Source: Termitomyces sp. T153 (lineage: Eukaryota > Basidiomycota > Agaricomycetes > Agaricales > Lyophyllaceae). From it: 64,000 nucleotides of DNA. Below are positions 10,036 through 21,621 of the stretch, piece after piece. The stretch spans positions 1-64,000 of the forward strand of contig JACKQL020000091.1 in the NCBI GenBank assembly GCA_018296165.2, in the 5' to 3' direction. Both the position numbers and the translations under genes were made by a program. The notes under the pieces are model-generated. The model worked only from the letters and a program-made list of their open reading frames with translations, was not told the origin of the DNA and ran no database searches. Each line of letters opens with the position of its first letter. Position 1 is the first letter of the stretch.

Positions 10036-13000
10036 CATGTGGTGTCTTGACATGCAGGGTAGAAGAAGTCCTGGATTGCCCAGTCCACAGGCAAGATGGG
10101 GTAGATCCCTCATATGGCATGCGGAGCATCTGGATGTCTCTAGTGGAACTCCTTGACAAGTCTGGGGGCATGTACATTCTCCCATGGCTCCCAGGATATA
10201 TCCTTGACTCTGTAGCCTTTCCACCTTACCTTGTACTGTAGTCATCTCTAGAATAAACAGCTGTTCAGGATTTCTTTCACCTCATACTCTTTGTTGTTGT
10301 CAACCACCATGGGGGTGTCATAACCTGTTCCCTGGACCCCTGCACATCACCTCCAACCCTTCCACTCCCCCAGAGCCTCCCCCGATGCCCCATCAAACTC
10401 CCCCAACCATTGTCTACTCTCTGCACCCACTCCAACTAACTCCAACACTTCCCTGGCTAACTCCAATGGCCCCTTGGCCAACTCCAATGTCTTCTCTGCA
10501 GCCACCAATGTTCCCCCTGGATCTCCTGAGCCCCTGGAACCATCCCTCACCATTCCTAACTCCAACATACATCACCAGCCCATCACCCTGGTTCCCTGAC
10601 CTACTTCAGAGTATCACAATGACCTTGGGACAGCCTGCATTCCCAACTGATCCCATCAATGTATCAATGTGGCCTGCCCCCTGATCACAACTAACACCCA
10701 TCAACTCTGCCAAGCCCCACCACCACAGCTGATGTTCTCTGGAGCTCCCTAGTAGTCAGTATATAAGTTGTAGAGTAGCTCTTCATACTCTAGTCTTGAT
10801 ATTGCCTTACCTGATGTGTCTCTGATTGTTTTCTTCTCATGTTTTGTATTCCATGTTATGTCTCTTCTTACTCCCAGTCTCCCAGTCTTACCTCAGTCTC
10901 CTGGTTTTGCCTCATCTCTATTCCATTATTATCATCATTATCATTTTATATTTCTGCCTGAATCTATTTTGTTCTCATCTCAATCTTGTCCTGACTCCAC
11001 CTCATTCCATTCAGCTATGTCTCATTTTGGTTGATCCATTCTGCCTATTGTGTTCAAGTCTTTTCCAACCCTAATGCTTTTATGAACTCCACACTTACAA
11101 TTACAAACATCAACACATTCTACAACAACTGACTCTGGACCTCACTATATGCTCAGCTCCAAACTCCATCAACTTCTGTTGATCCCCCATCAAGCTCTGG
11201 CTCTGGTCCTGCCACTTGCATAGCCTCTGCTTCTATCACTCACATAACCTCCACTCCTATCACTCACATAGCCTCCACTTCCTTGCTTACAGACTTGTGC
11301 CTAACACCCCACCAAGCTTGTTCCTTTTCCCACAACCTATCCTATTCTCCTCCAGACTACCCTGGACCTGCTCAGATTGCTTCTCAACATTTATTCTTGC
11401 AAGCCCTCTGTGTCTAGAACTTCTCCAAGTGCCTAGTTGTCAGTATAGGGAATCATGTCCACCTAGTAAGGACTTGCCCAGTGTAGCTGAGCCCCTGTGG
11501 TCAGCAGAACCTGACAGGGGGGTGGTGGAGGCAGTGGACATTGCCTGGGGATTGAGTCTTTAGGAGCTGGAGTTAGTTTGACCATGTTGAATACTGGATG
11601 AAGCTGGCACATCCCTGCAGGGAGTCTGAGTCAATAGCCCAAGGGTCCTACCTGTCATTCCACCATGAACAGCCCCAACTGGCAGTATGACAGCTTTTTT
11701 GACAGTTGGGTGGTTGTAATATTAGAGGCATCCAGGTAGACTCAATCCCTGGGCTGATATCTCTGCTCTGGGGTCCTCCTGCAGTTGTAGTACTGTGCCA
11801 TGTCATTCTTTGCTTTCAACAGCACAGCTCAGGCCTCCTCCTGTGACCTCTTCATCCAGTCCACAAATTCATTTACTGCCTCATTCTCCAAGGGTCAGGC
11901 CTGGGGTTCAAAACTCATGTGTGGGTGCTGTCCAGTGTCAAGGAAGAATGGGGAGAACTGGGTGGACACATGAACATGGTTGTTGTACTGGAATTTGGCA
12001 TTGGAGAGGAGTTTGTCCCAGTCATCCTGGCATTTGTTGTAGAAGAGGTGGAGGTACTGTTCCAACTTCTAATTTATGTGCTCCATCTGACTATTGGACT
12101 GAGGGTAGTAGGCCATGGTGGTGTGTAGCCTTACTCCAAGCAGTTGGTAGAGCTCATGGGTGAACTCTGCCACAAATTGTGGTTCTCAATCTGAGACATA
12201 GGCATTGGAGACACCATGGAGCTTCCAGACATTCCTCTGGTACAGGTTTGTGGCACCCATGGTGGAGCAGGTAGTGTGGGTTGGAATGAAGTGTGCTCTC
12301 TTGCCATACAGGTCCACTACTACTATGATTGCATCATAGCCATGGGCATCAGAGAGCTCTACAATGAAGTCTATGGATGCTATGCTCCCTTGTTCTGTGG
12401 ACACTAGCAGTGGGTATAACTGTCCATAGGGGAGTTGGTGCTGGAGCTTGGGCCAGAGGTGGAGATTGCAGATACTAGTATAGGACCCAATATACTGGGA
12501 CATCTAGGGCCACCAGTAGTTCCGCAATACCAGCTCTAGTATCTTCTACTGCCCAGAGTGCCCTGCAATGTAGGAGTTGTGGTGTTGCTCTACAATCCTC
12601 TGACAGAGCTCTGGAATGTTGGGGACATAGATGCGGTCTTGGAAGGTCAAGATTCCATCTTGGAGGGCCCATTCATTTGTGCAGACTGCCTTAACACCAG
12701 TAGTGTGCCCCAACTTCAGCACCCAAGCAGCCTGTGCCACAAGCTTCTCCTTCTGACCATCCTGATTGCTCCACTATATGTCCTGGAGTATCTCCATCTC
12801 CACTCCATCAATGGCAAGACCCTCCATAGCCCTGATTATGAACAGCTTGGAGCAGAGAAGCACAATGTTGCTGTTATCTCCTTCTCCTGTACCATAGTCT
12901 GCTCTCTAGGACAGGGCATCCAGCTTTTCCATGCTCTGGCTAGGGTTGTAGTGCAGGGAGAAGTCAAAGTTGGCAAGGTAGAGGGACCACTGAGCCTGTC

Positions 13001-15290
13001 AGTAGTTGAGCTTTTTGGCCATCTAGAAATATTTGAGGTTCTTGTGGTCAGTCCAGACCTTAAACTTGTGCTGCATGCCCTCCAGGAAGTGCTGCCACTC
13101 CTTGATTGACTGGATGATGGCTAGCATCTCCTTATCATGGATCTCATAGTTCCACTCCACTGCATTCAAGCTCTTGGAGTAAAAGGCCACTGGATGCCAC
13201 TTCCCATCCTCCAGCAATTGCTGCAAGAGCACAGCTCCAGTAGCAAAGTCAGAGCTGTCAGCCTCCATGCAAAAGGGGGAGTTGTTATCTGGGAATAGAA
13301 GGATGGGTCTGGAGGTCACAGCACACTTGAGAGTGTTGAAGACCATCTGCTCCAGAGGTCCCCAGCTCCATGTAACATCCTTCCCTGTGAGGTCAAATAG
13401 TGGGTGGGCATGATGTGAGAAGTCCTGGATGAACCTCCAATAGAAGTTCATAAATCCAAGAAATGCCTGCACCTCCTTCTTGTTCTTGGGCTCTGGCCAA
13501 TCCACCACATTTGCTACCTTCACTAGGTCCATTTCTGCAGTTCTGTGGGAGATGATCAGGCCAAGATACTTAATCCAGGTTTGTTCAAACTCACACTTCT
13601 CTGGCTTGAGGTAAAGCTGGTGCTGGTTGAGGCACTCCAGGATAAGACAAGTGATCTGACAGTGTTTCTCCAGCATTTTGGTGTAGATGAGGATGTCATC
13701 AAGGTATACACATACTACACCCTCTGCAATGAGGTCCTGGAAGATGTTGTTCATCATAGTCTGGAAGGTGGTGGGGCTATTGGTGAGTCTGAAGAACATA
13801 ACGAGTGGCTCAAACAATCTGTGGTTGGTCTGGAAGGCAGCCTTCCACTTGTCTCCTTCCTGAATATGCATGTTGTTGTAACTTTACCAGACATCCAGTT
13901 TAGTGAAGTATCTTGCCACTCAGAGGTTGTTGATGAGCTTGGAGATGAGTGGGAGGGAGTAGCAGTTCTTCACCATCATGGTATTGAGTACCCAATAGTC
14001 CTGCACCAGTTGGAGGGAGCCATCCTTCTTTTTGATAAAGAAGACAGGAGAAGCCATCAGAGACTTGGACAGATGGATGTGACCAGAGTCCAAGTTCTTC
14101 TACAGGAACATATTGAGCTTGTCCTGCTCCTGGGGTGCTAGCAGGTAGACCTTGCAGCTGGAGGGTGTGGAGTCCAGTAATAGTTTGATGGCATGATCCC
14201 ACTTCTTGCACTCTAGAAGAGAGTTGAAGGAGGCTTTGAAAAACACATCCTTAAACATATGCAGGTAGAGGGTACCACATTCCAGAACTCTTGGGGTGCA
14301 GTGTTAGCAGCAAAAGCCTGGGCCAATCTCTGGGATGTAGTCTGGCTAGCCTGGATCTCCATAATGGAGGATGGGAGGTGAACAGTGGTAATATAGATTC
14401 AATCCCCTGCCTCTACTGCTTTGTTGGAGAGCTCTGGCTAGTATATCCTGCTAATCTCCCCTCCCTGCTCCTCCTCTGGGGCTCCACTATTGCTCCAAAT
14501 GTCCTTGTAGAGGGCCTCCCTATGAGGGAATGCCAGAGGTGGGGGGTCCCAGAGGTCTAGATCAGCAATAGGGAGAGGGCCCACATGACATGCATGGATG
14601 GCTGCATGCTCTCAGACTTGGGTCTGATGCTCTGCCTGGTCCTCTGTGGCACAGGCAGAGCACTTCTGGAGGCACCTGCTCATGGTGACCTCTCCTTTGG
14701 TCCAATTAACCTTGGAGATATGCTCTTGGAGCCACATGAACCCAAGGATCATGTCTTGCCTTCCCAAGCTGGTGATGGTGAATACGGCACACTCTGCATG
14801 ATTCTGATAGTGGAGAACCAGGTTGACTACAGAGCTAATAGCACTGGCTTCATTGGGTGTTCTGCCAATGTTGTAGACAGAAATGGGCTTGGGGAGGGGC
14901 TGTGTAGTGAGGCTGTGTTGTTTGACAAACTCTGAATCCAAGAAAAGTCCTGTTGCTCTGCTGTCTAGGAGGACTGTAACTCTGCAGGTCTGCTAAGTGT
15001 CTGTGGTCTTGATCTCCACATTGAGGCACAGGGAGTAGGTGGATGCACCAGAGGCCATCTATGTACTGTCAGAGCATTTGATGTGCCCAGGCAGGACTGT
15101 GCTAACAGACCTTTGGAGGTGTCTGAGAGCTTGGCAGGGGTTCTGGAGTTAGTGTTTGTACATCTGGAAGGGGGCTTCAAAGTTCTTCTGTCTCAGAATG
15201 AAGGGCATTGGAAAAAGCAGTTTCATTTTCTATTGACAGACAAGAGAACCTGTTAGCACCTAGTGATGAAGGCATACACCTCATCTGTCA
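10036..15290 (-). pseudogene. pol: Element C pol, decayed and interrupted by solo LTR B3
   Basis: Protease region about 14950-14610 (NWTKGEVTMSRC, GRQDMILGF). RT and RNase H form the best-kept stretch, 13871-13023, 282 codons without a stop, with VYLDDILIYTK and EADSSDFATGA. Integrase pieces follow at about 12740-11800, with IDFIVELSDAHGY and VVVDLYGKR. The chromodomain lies at about 10290-10080, with YEVKEIL, YKVRWKGY and DISWEP read across stops; this domain type targets integration to methylated histone H3 chromatin. In-frame TAG/TGA codons and the inserted LTR (10316-11516) make it non-functional. Confidence 0.85.
10316..11516 (+). repeat. Solo LTR of family B (B3), 1201 bp, TSD GGGGG
   Basis: Begins TGTCATAACC and ends ACCTGACA. 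It is flanked by GGGGG at 10311-10315 and 11517-11521. TATATAAG is at 10760-10767, and the same CTAACTCCAAC recurrences seen in B1 occur near 10430-10490. It lies in the linker before the element C chromodomain, in the opposite orientation to C. Confidence 0.92.
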
Positions 15291-15295
15291 CTCGA

Positions 15296-15510
15296 CTAAA
15301 AATCTCCCTCTAGCTCCAGAGGTGAGGAGCACATGCTGGCTTCCTCTGGGGTCAGCTCTAGCTTGAGCTTGTCCAGCAATGGAGCTCTGGCAGTGTCATT
15401 TGCAGCCAGGAGCTGCAGGAGAAGTTCCTCCTGCTCTGCTGTGGAGAGGTAGTGTACCTCCAGGCCTAGGGGATAGTGCTGTGCAAAGTGCCCAAGCTTC
15501 TTGCATCTTG
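15296..15510 (-). pseudogene. gag: Element C gag C-terminus (zinc knuckle remnant)
   Basis: The frame carries CKKLGHFAQHYPLGLEV, a damaged CCHC knuckle whose last Cys is Tyr. It then follows the same layout as family A gag and ends GGA GAT TTT TAG. Upstream it is fused in frame to family A pol sequence (HHKPGWSMGK), creating a hybrid ORF from 15544. Confidence 0.75.
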
Positions 15511-17870
15511 GTTTGCCCATGCTCCATCCTGGTTTGTGGTGCAATGAGAAGTCAAAGTTGGCCAGATACAGAGACCACCAAGCTTGATGTCAATTGAGTT
15601 TCTTAGCAGAACAGAAGTACTCCAGGTTCTTGTGGTCTGCCCAGACTTCAAACTTATGCTATGTGCCCTTGAGGAAATGCTGCCATTCTTCAAGGTACTG
15701 AATAATTGCCAGGATCCCCTTGTCATGGATCTCATATTTCTGTTCCACCACATTGAGGCTTTTGGAGTAGAAGGCTACTGGATGCTATTTTCCATCCTCT
15801 TTTGACTGCTGGGAGAGGACTGCCCCTGTAGCAAAGTCTGAGCTATCTGCTTCTACATGGAATGGAGAGTCATCATCAGAGAACAAGAGGACTGGCTTTG
15901 AGGTCACAGATTGCTTGAGGACATCAAAGGCAGCTTGCTGTGGGGGCTCCCACCACCATGCAGTATTCTTAACTGTGAGGTCAAAGAAGGGACATGCATG
16001 GTGGGAGAAATCCCATATGAACTTCCAATAGAAATCAACAAACCCAAGAAAGGCCTGAACTTCCTTCTTGTTCCTTGGCTCAGGCCACTCAACTACACCT
16101 GCCACTTTAATGGGGTCCATCTTGGCTGTCCCATGCAAAATTATCAAACCCAGTTACTCCACTTTAGTGTGTTCAAATTTGCACTTCTCAGGCTTTAAAT
16201 AGAGCTGGTGTTGGCAGAGGCATTCCAAGACAATGCATGTGACCCAGCAATGCTCCTCCAGAGTTTTTGTATAGATGAGGATATTGTCAAGATACATGCA
16301 GACAACACCTTCTGCAATCAGATCTCAGAAATTGTCATTCATCATAGTCTGGAAGGTGGCTGGGCTATTGGTGAGACCAAAGAACATTACCAGAGGTTCA
16401 AAGAGTCTGCAATTAGTTCAGAATGCTGCCTTCCACTCATCCCCTTCTTTGATGTGTACATTGTTGTAGCCCCAGTGGACATTCAACTTAGTGAAATAGT
16501 GTGCACCTCAAAGGTTGTTGACAAGTTCCAAGATGAGTGGCAAAGAATAGCAGTTCTTCACTGTCATTGCATTCAGGACACAATAATCCTGAACCAGACA
16601 AAGAGACCCATCCTTCTTCTTAATAAAGAAGACTAAGGAGGCCATTAGAGACTTGGAGGGTCATATTTGTCTTGAGCTAAGATTCTCCTGCAGGAAAGCA
16701 TCCAGCTCATCCTGTTCATGGGGTGCAAGTGGATAGACCTTGTAACTGGAGGGCTCTGCATCTGGTATCAGCTCAATTGCATGATCCCACTGCTTGCACT
16801 CTGGAAGTGAATCAAAGGAGGCCTTGGAGAATACATCCTCAAAGTCATGGAGGTGATTGGGAACAGTGCTATGGAAAGGCTTGGGCTGTGAATTTGCCAC
16901 AAATGCCTCAGCCAGATGCTGAGAAGTAGTCTGACTGGCTCAAATCTCTGCCACTGTAGGAGGGGGGCAGAGGGTTGTAGCATAGATCCAATCACCCACC
17001 TCTATGGTCTCATCTGGGGACTCTGCATCTGGAGTATGGGTCCATTCTCCTTCACCTCCCTCTTCCTCTGGAGATTCACACCCAACACTTTGGACATCCT
17101 CATAGAGGGCCTCTCTATGAGAGAATGCCAGAGGGAGGGGACTCAGGAGGTCTAGATCAGCATAAGGGAGATGCCCAGCATAACAGGCATGCACAACAGC
17201 ACACTCACAAACCTTGGCTCTCTGCTCCTTATGGGCTTCTTCTGCACAGGTAATGCAGCAACATGGGCAATGACTCATCTTCACCTCACCCTTAGTCCAG
17301 TCAATCTCTGGATGTGTTCACATAGCCAGGTGAACCCAAGATCATGTCTTGCTTTCCCAAACTAGTGATGGCAAAAGCAGCTTGCTCTGAGTGGTCTTGG
17401 TAGTGGAGGACCAGGTCCACTATGGAGTGAATAGAGCCAGCTTCATTGAGCATGCTATCAACATTGTATACAGGGATAGAACAGGAAAGGGAGCAAGTAG
17501 TCAGGTGGTGTTGTTGCACATAGTCAGTGTTGAGGAAGAGGCCTGTTGTGCCACTGTCAAGGAGGGCAACCACACTTTGGATCTGCTGAGTGTCTGTCAT
17601 CTCAATTTCTACCTGTAGTTTCAGGGAGTTGGTAGAAGGGGTGGAAGCAACAACATAACAATGGGGGAGGCAGCATTCCCATGCAAGTATCTGAAGGTGC
17701 AGGCTAGGGGGTGTGTTTCCAGCTGATATTTTAGCTGGAGAGGGAGTTTGTATGTCTGAGGAGGGGCTTATTGTTTCAGGCATAGTATCAACAATAGCAA
17801 CAGATATATTTGATTCTATGGACAGAGGGGCAAAACAATTAGTACTGGGCAATGGGGGCATACTGGTCAT
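15511..17870 (-). pseudogene. pol: A2 pol, decayed, lacking integrase
   Basis: The first ORF (17870-17301) carries an intact protease motif, VVALLDSGTTGLF, and GKQDMILG. The RT follows (about 16660-16150). Its active site reads YLDNI instead of YLDDI, so the second catalytic Asp is Asn. The ORF at 16147-15785 spans the RT thumb to RNase H, with EADSSDFATGA. The end of the RNase H (HHKPGWSMGK) fuses to element C gag. Frameshifts and stops separate the parts. Confidence 0.86.
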
Positions 17871-17881
17871 CCATTGCCCTT

Positions 17882-19190
17882 CTAAAAATCCTCAGACTCT
17901 GTAGGAACCTCCTCCAATACACTGGCCACTTCCTCAGAATGAACAGCTATAGGTGCATCTGAAGAGGGGGTTCCTGTGGCATCCCAGGCTGCAAGGAGTT
18001 GGACAAGCAGCTCTTCTTGCTTTGATGCTGACAAGTAGAGGACTTCTAGCCCTTGAGGACAGTAATGGGCAAAATGACCTGCCTTCCCACAGTGTTGACA
18101 CAGCAAAGAGGTAGAAGACTGCTGTTGGGAAGCATCAATATCCATTAAGCCTCCTTGGGGTAGGGAGTGCAGGGGAGCAGCATGAGGCATGAAGGAAGGA
18201 GCTGTACCTGGTTGTGGGGATGCTAATGCAGGTGTAGAAGATGGAGCTTGGGGGGTGAACCCTCCATGAGAAAAAGGGAAGGTTGAGAGTTGCATCTGCC
18301 ACAACTCATGTTGCAGTTCCATGAGCTGCCACTGCTCATGTGCCACCTTGTACCAGGTATTGACATGCTCATTATCTGAGCACCCCTCTGCCATGCTGTC
18401 AATACAATCCCTGAGAGAGGGGTGGAGTCCATCACAGAAGGTTAGGCAGAGTTGTAGACTGTCCAAACATCCAGCCTGTTCAACTCAGGCATAAAAGGAG
18501 TCAATGTACTCATCAAATGACTGCTTTGCTTGAGCATACTGAGTTTGATTTTGAAGGGAAAGAGCTGCAGTTTTGGCAGAGTCAAGGAGGAAGAACTCCA
18601 CTTGGAACTCCTTCTCAAACTCCATCCAGTCAGAAAAACTCCCCACTCCTCCTGGGCATTGGAAGATATGCACTGCATAGGTTGAGGCTTGACCAGTCTT
18701 CATGTAGAAGAGGACCCAGGCAATTTTCAAGGCATCCAAGGTAAAGGCTTCACTGCTCAGCTGGATATAGGTGATGCAGGACTGAAGGAAATGTTCTCCA
18801 ACCTTACAATCTCCATCATATATGTCAGGAAGTGCAGGACAAGGGAGTTTGGAACAAGGAGCTGAAAGGCCTAAGCCAGATGAAGACACAAACTATTCTG
18901 CAGCAGCTGGAGCCAGAAAGCCTGAGCTAGGTGCAGACACAAACAGTTCTGCATCTGCTAGGAGCATTGAAGGTGTGGTAGGAGCAAGGGGGAGACATTC
19001 CAGAAGGGCTTGGAGATAAAGGGACACTGCTTCAGTAGTTTGATGGAGTCCAGTGAGTTCAGCCATGTGGGAAGTAAGGGAGGCTTGGATAAGTTGAACC
19101 TATATCTCCAGGGACAGCAAACAACTCCAGGCATTGTCCTAGGAGCTTGAATCATCAGGGGGAGGTGCTGGAGGGGTTGGCTGGGTCACA
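17882..19190 (-). pseudogene. gag: A2 gag, decayed
   Basis: Starts at GTG where A3 has ATG and ends GAT TTT TAG. It contains DIYDGDCKVGEHFLQSC, the segment FSDWMEFEKEFQVEFF and an intact CCHC zinc knuckle, CQHCGKAGHFAHYC, near 18100. The two largest open pieces are 18889-18485 and 18466-17882, separated by a stop where A1 encodes Leu. The span is not a multiple of three, so there is at least one indel. Confidence 0.85.
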
Positions 19191-19291
19191 GGAAGGGCAC
19201 AGGGGCACTAAGACACTGGTGGGGGAGAGACCTTTTGAGGAACCAAGTAGAAGCTCAAGTAATCAAAAAGGGGGCTCCTAGACCAAATCTA

Positions 19292-19302
19292 GAGACTTGT
19301 TC
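19292..19302 (-). promoter_or_regulatory. Putative self-priming primer-binding site of A2
   Basis: Minus strand AGAACAAGTCT, two bases after the LTR end, is the exact complement of the LTR motif at 19430-19440. Confidence 0.7.
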
Positions 19303-19304
19303 TG

Positions 19305-19788
19305 CTGTAAGGGCAACCTCTGGAGGCTGTGGCTCAATCACACAACTGGCAAAGAGAAATCCAAAGTCTATTCAGTACTGTACAGTGTCTACTGAGATAA
19401 CTACTCACCTGGCAAAGGAAAATCCAAAAAGAACAAGTCTGGGGATTCCTTAGGCTAGGTGTAATGCTTCAGAGGCTTCAGAAGCATGAGAAACAACTGT
19501 ACAGTATGACAGAGAAAAATGGCAAAAGTGGTGTGTCAGCAATTGGTCAGCAGTTACATAAGCTGGTGGCAGTGTCAAAGGGGCCACACTTGTCTGAATT
19601 ATTGACAGAGAATTGGTGCAGCCTGAGGGCTGAAACTGGAACCAATAGATAGGGAAAAGGAAGGAGAATAAAGAAAAACTATAGCAGAGCAAATCTGACA
19701 AGAACTGGAGAAGGAGAAGGGGAAACAAGTGGGATGTCAGGGGAAACAAGTGGGATGTCAGGGGAAACAAGTGGGATGTCCCCTGACA
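19305..19788 (-). repeat. 5' LTR of A2, 484 bp, with 21-bp tandem repeats in U3
   Basis: Plus-strand TGTAAGGGCAACC to CCCCTGACA. At 19720-19785 a 21-bp unit (containing GGGGAAACAAGTGGGATGTC) is present three times; A3 has it once. This explains the extra length of this LTR. Confidence 0.9.
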
Positions 19789-19894
19789 GCTAGCTGATGC
19801 TTGGGAGAATTGTCTGTTTGAGTCTCTTGGAAGTGATTAACTTGTCATGTACTAGTGGCCACTAGTAATATTTGTTGGAGTAGATCTGTATCTA

Positions 19895-20940
19895 GGGCTC
19901 TGCTGAGCTCAAGTTGAAAGCATATGGCAGGACAAAGAATTATCTCCATCTGTCTTGATAATGAGGTCATGATGCTTCATTCTGGATATGGATTCCTTTC
20001 AGATAATGCTGAATTTGCATCACTCATTGTTAACTCTGAGATCACATGGCTTTGGCACTGTCCAGATTTGATTCAGAAAATGGGGTTAAAGCATGAGGCT
20101 TGTGCATTGGAGTACTTGCCAGCACTGTTAATGTGTTGGAAGCAGTGAAACACATTGGTTATCCTGTCATCCTGAAAGCAACTGCAGGTGGCAGGGGTAT
20201 TGGTATAGTTAATTGTGATGACAAGGCAATGCTTTAGGATGAGTTTCTCACCACCCACATACTCAAGCAAGGGTACCTTTATATTGTTCTTCTCCATTTG
20301 ACATGTGATTGACTGTTTCCCTCATAGGCTCTTTCTGGTATAGGCAGTCTCATTATTGAAAAGTACACTTTTGCAGCTTTATATATCAAAGTTCAGGTTT
20401 GACAGCTTTTTTTGGGAGTGAGACTTGTTCATCCCCTCTAAGTGTTTGATAATGGCCTAGGAGAGGCTGTTCATATGGGAGAGCAGGTCCAATTTTCTAG
20501 CCTTCTTTCTCTCTTGCCATTTGTTCATAAGTGCTCAGGGACAGTCAAATTTCTAGTCAACCACACAACTGCAGCATTTTATTTCTTGGAGATGAACACC
20601 AGAATTAAAGTTTGTCTCTATTAGTATCTACCTCAAAAATGCTGAGCTTATCTTGTGTTCATCAGGTCAAGCATACAGTTACAGAAGCCATGCATCTGGG
20701 TTTGAACCTTGTGAAACTCATGATTGAACAAGGGATCTCTGAGTGACTATATATATCAGTGCACATACCTGCTATGTGCCAGGACACCTTTGATAAATTG
20801 ATACTATTGGATTCAGAACATGCACTCAAAGGGAGGGTTCAGGCTGAGAATCCTTACAGAAACTTCTTGCTGAGTCCTTGTAAGGGGATAGTTCCTTCAG
20901 GACTATTTGATTCTATCCTGGGCTTAGTTCCAGGATGATC
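19895..20940 (+). pseudogene. Biotin-carboxylase (ATP-grasp) domain pseudogene
   Basis: Broken plus-strand frames read in order as a biotin carboxylase: LHSGYGFLSDNAEFA (19970), IGYPVILKATAGGRGIG (20155), LIIEKYTFAALYIKVQV (20340), GTVKFLVN and FYFLEMNTRIKV (20540-20615), VTEAIHLGLNLVKLMIEQGIS (20680) and ALKGRVQAENPYRNFLLSP (20830). Intact relatives carboxylate biotin in pyruvate, acyl-CoA or urea carboxylases; which one cannot be told. Pieces are separated by intron-like gaps (for example GTACC...CTCATAG at 20271-20325), so it derives from a spliced host gene and not a cDNA copy. Stops and loss of CpG show it is dead. The N-terminus is absent here but lies inverted at 21186-21541. Confidence 0.78.
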
Positions 20941-21185
20941 CACCATTCTAGCCCATCTGAAAGACCACCTATTATGCCCTGCACCCTTCTGTCCCCATTA
21001 GTTGCCTTCCATGAATCACATGCTTGGACATTACTCAGTATCAATTATTGTTAGTCATTCTCCATTACATACCATGGACCAATGAATAGGTATAATGTTA
21101 GTCATTGTAATCCAGGTTAACATTTATAGGATTGGGTGGCTATCAAGTATCTCAGCTCTCAATATGATGATCAGTATTCACACAC

Positions 21186-21541
21186 CTGTCAGGGGAGGTC
21201 ACTTCTCTCTGAAAGGAATTGATATCCAGAGTGAAGCATTGTGACCTCATTATCAAGACAGATAGAGATAATTCTTTGTCCTGCCAAATATGCTTTTGAC
21301 TCAAACTCAGCAGAGCCTTCTGCTGTACTCTAGAGAAGAGGGGCAGCCTTGTCAGCAGAAGAAATGTGGAGTGAAAGGGCATCTGATGGCATATAAATAG
21401 AAATAATCCATATACCAAGTTCCTTTGCAGTACAAATAATGTAAATGGCAATTTTTCCCCTGTTTGTGACTAGGAGCTTTGTACCATTGTCCATCACCTT
21501 TAGAAACAACTTGGAGGGACATAATTGATGCACCTGTTACT
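21186..21541 (-). pseudogene. Inverted N-terminal fragment of the biotin-carboxylase gene
   Basis: The minus strand encodes KLLVTNRGKIAIYIICTAKE, LGIWIISIYMPSDALSLHIS and then SADKAAPL. This matches the conserved biotin-carboxylase N-terminus (VANRGEIA...AD.A). It continues into YLAGQRIISICLDNEV. The last ~110 bases (about 21195-21310) repeat, in inverse orientation, the start of the plus-strand pseudogene at 19895-20010, so the gene has been broken by an inverted duplication. Confidence 0.78.
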
Positions 21542-21621
21542 TTTAAAGGTTCACAAGAGAGTAGAGTACATGTACATCAAACATGTATAGTTAGTGGTTC
21601 ATAGCTGCCCACACAACAGGC

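Larger units (their letters stand above)
9672..15510 (-). mobile_element. Ty3/gypsy chromovirus C, 5' part replaced by A2
   Basis: Reading on the minus strand from 15510 the order is the end of gag (zinc knuckle), protease, RT, RNase H, integrase, chromodomain, polypurine tract and 3' LTR. The LTR and proteins are clearly related to, but distinct from, family A. The 5' LTR and most of gag are absent because the element is fused to A2 at about 15510. A solo LTR B3 sits in the segment before the chromodomain. A second, plus-strand fragment of the same family is at 40917-42458. Confidence 0.85.
15511..19788 (-). mobile_element. Ty3/gypsy chromovirus A2, 3'-truncated and fused to element C
   Basis: On the minus strand: 5' LTR, self-priming site, gag, and pol through protease, RT and RNase H. 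The sequence then switches to element C gag at about 15510. Integrase, chromodomain and 3' LTR of A are missing. The copy is CpG-depleted with stops in both genes. Confidence 0.88.

Noticed and set aside
12558..14141. Two long plus-strand ORFs of 183 and 198 codons
   Set aside because: They are antisense shadows of the element C RNase H and RT, which are conserved with A1-A3 on the minus strand.
15911..16198. 95-codon plus-strand ORF repeated at 57403-57690 and, inverted, at 4990-5277
   Set aside because: Its conservation across copies is explained by the pol gene on the opposite strand; it has no independent support.
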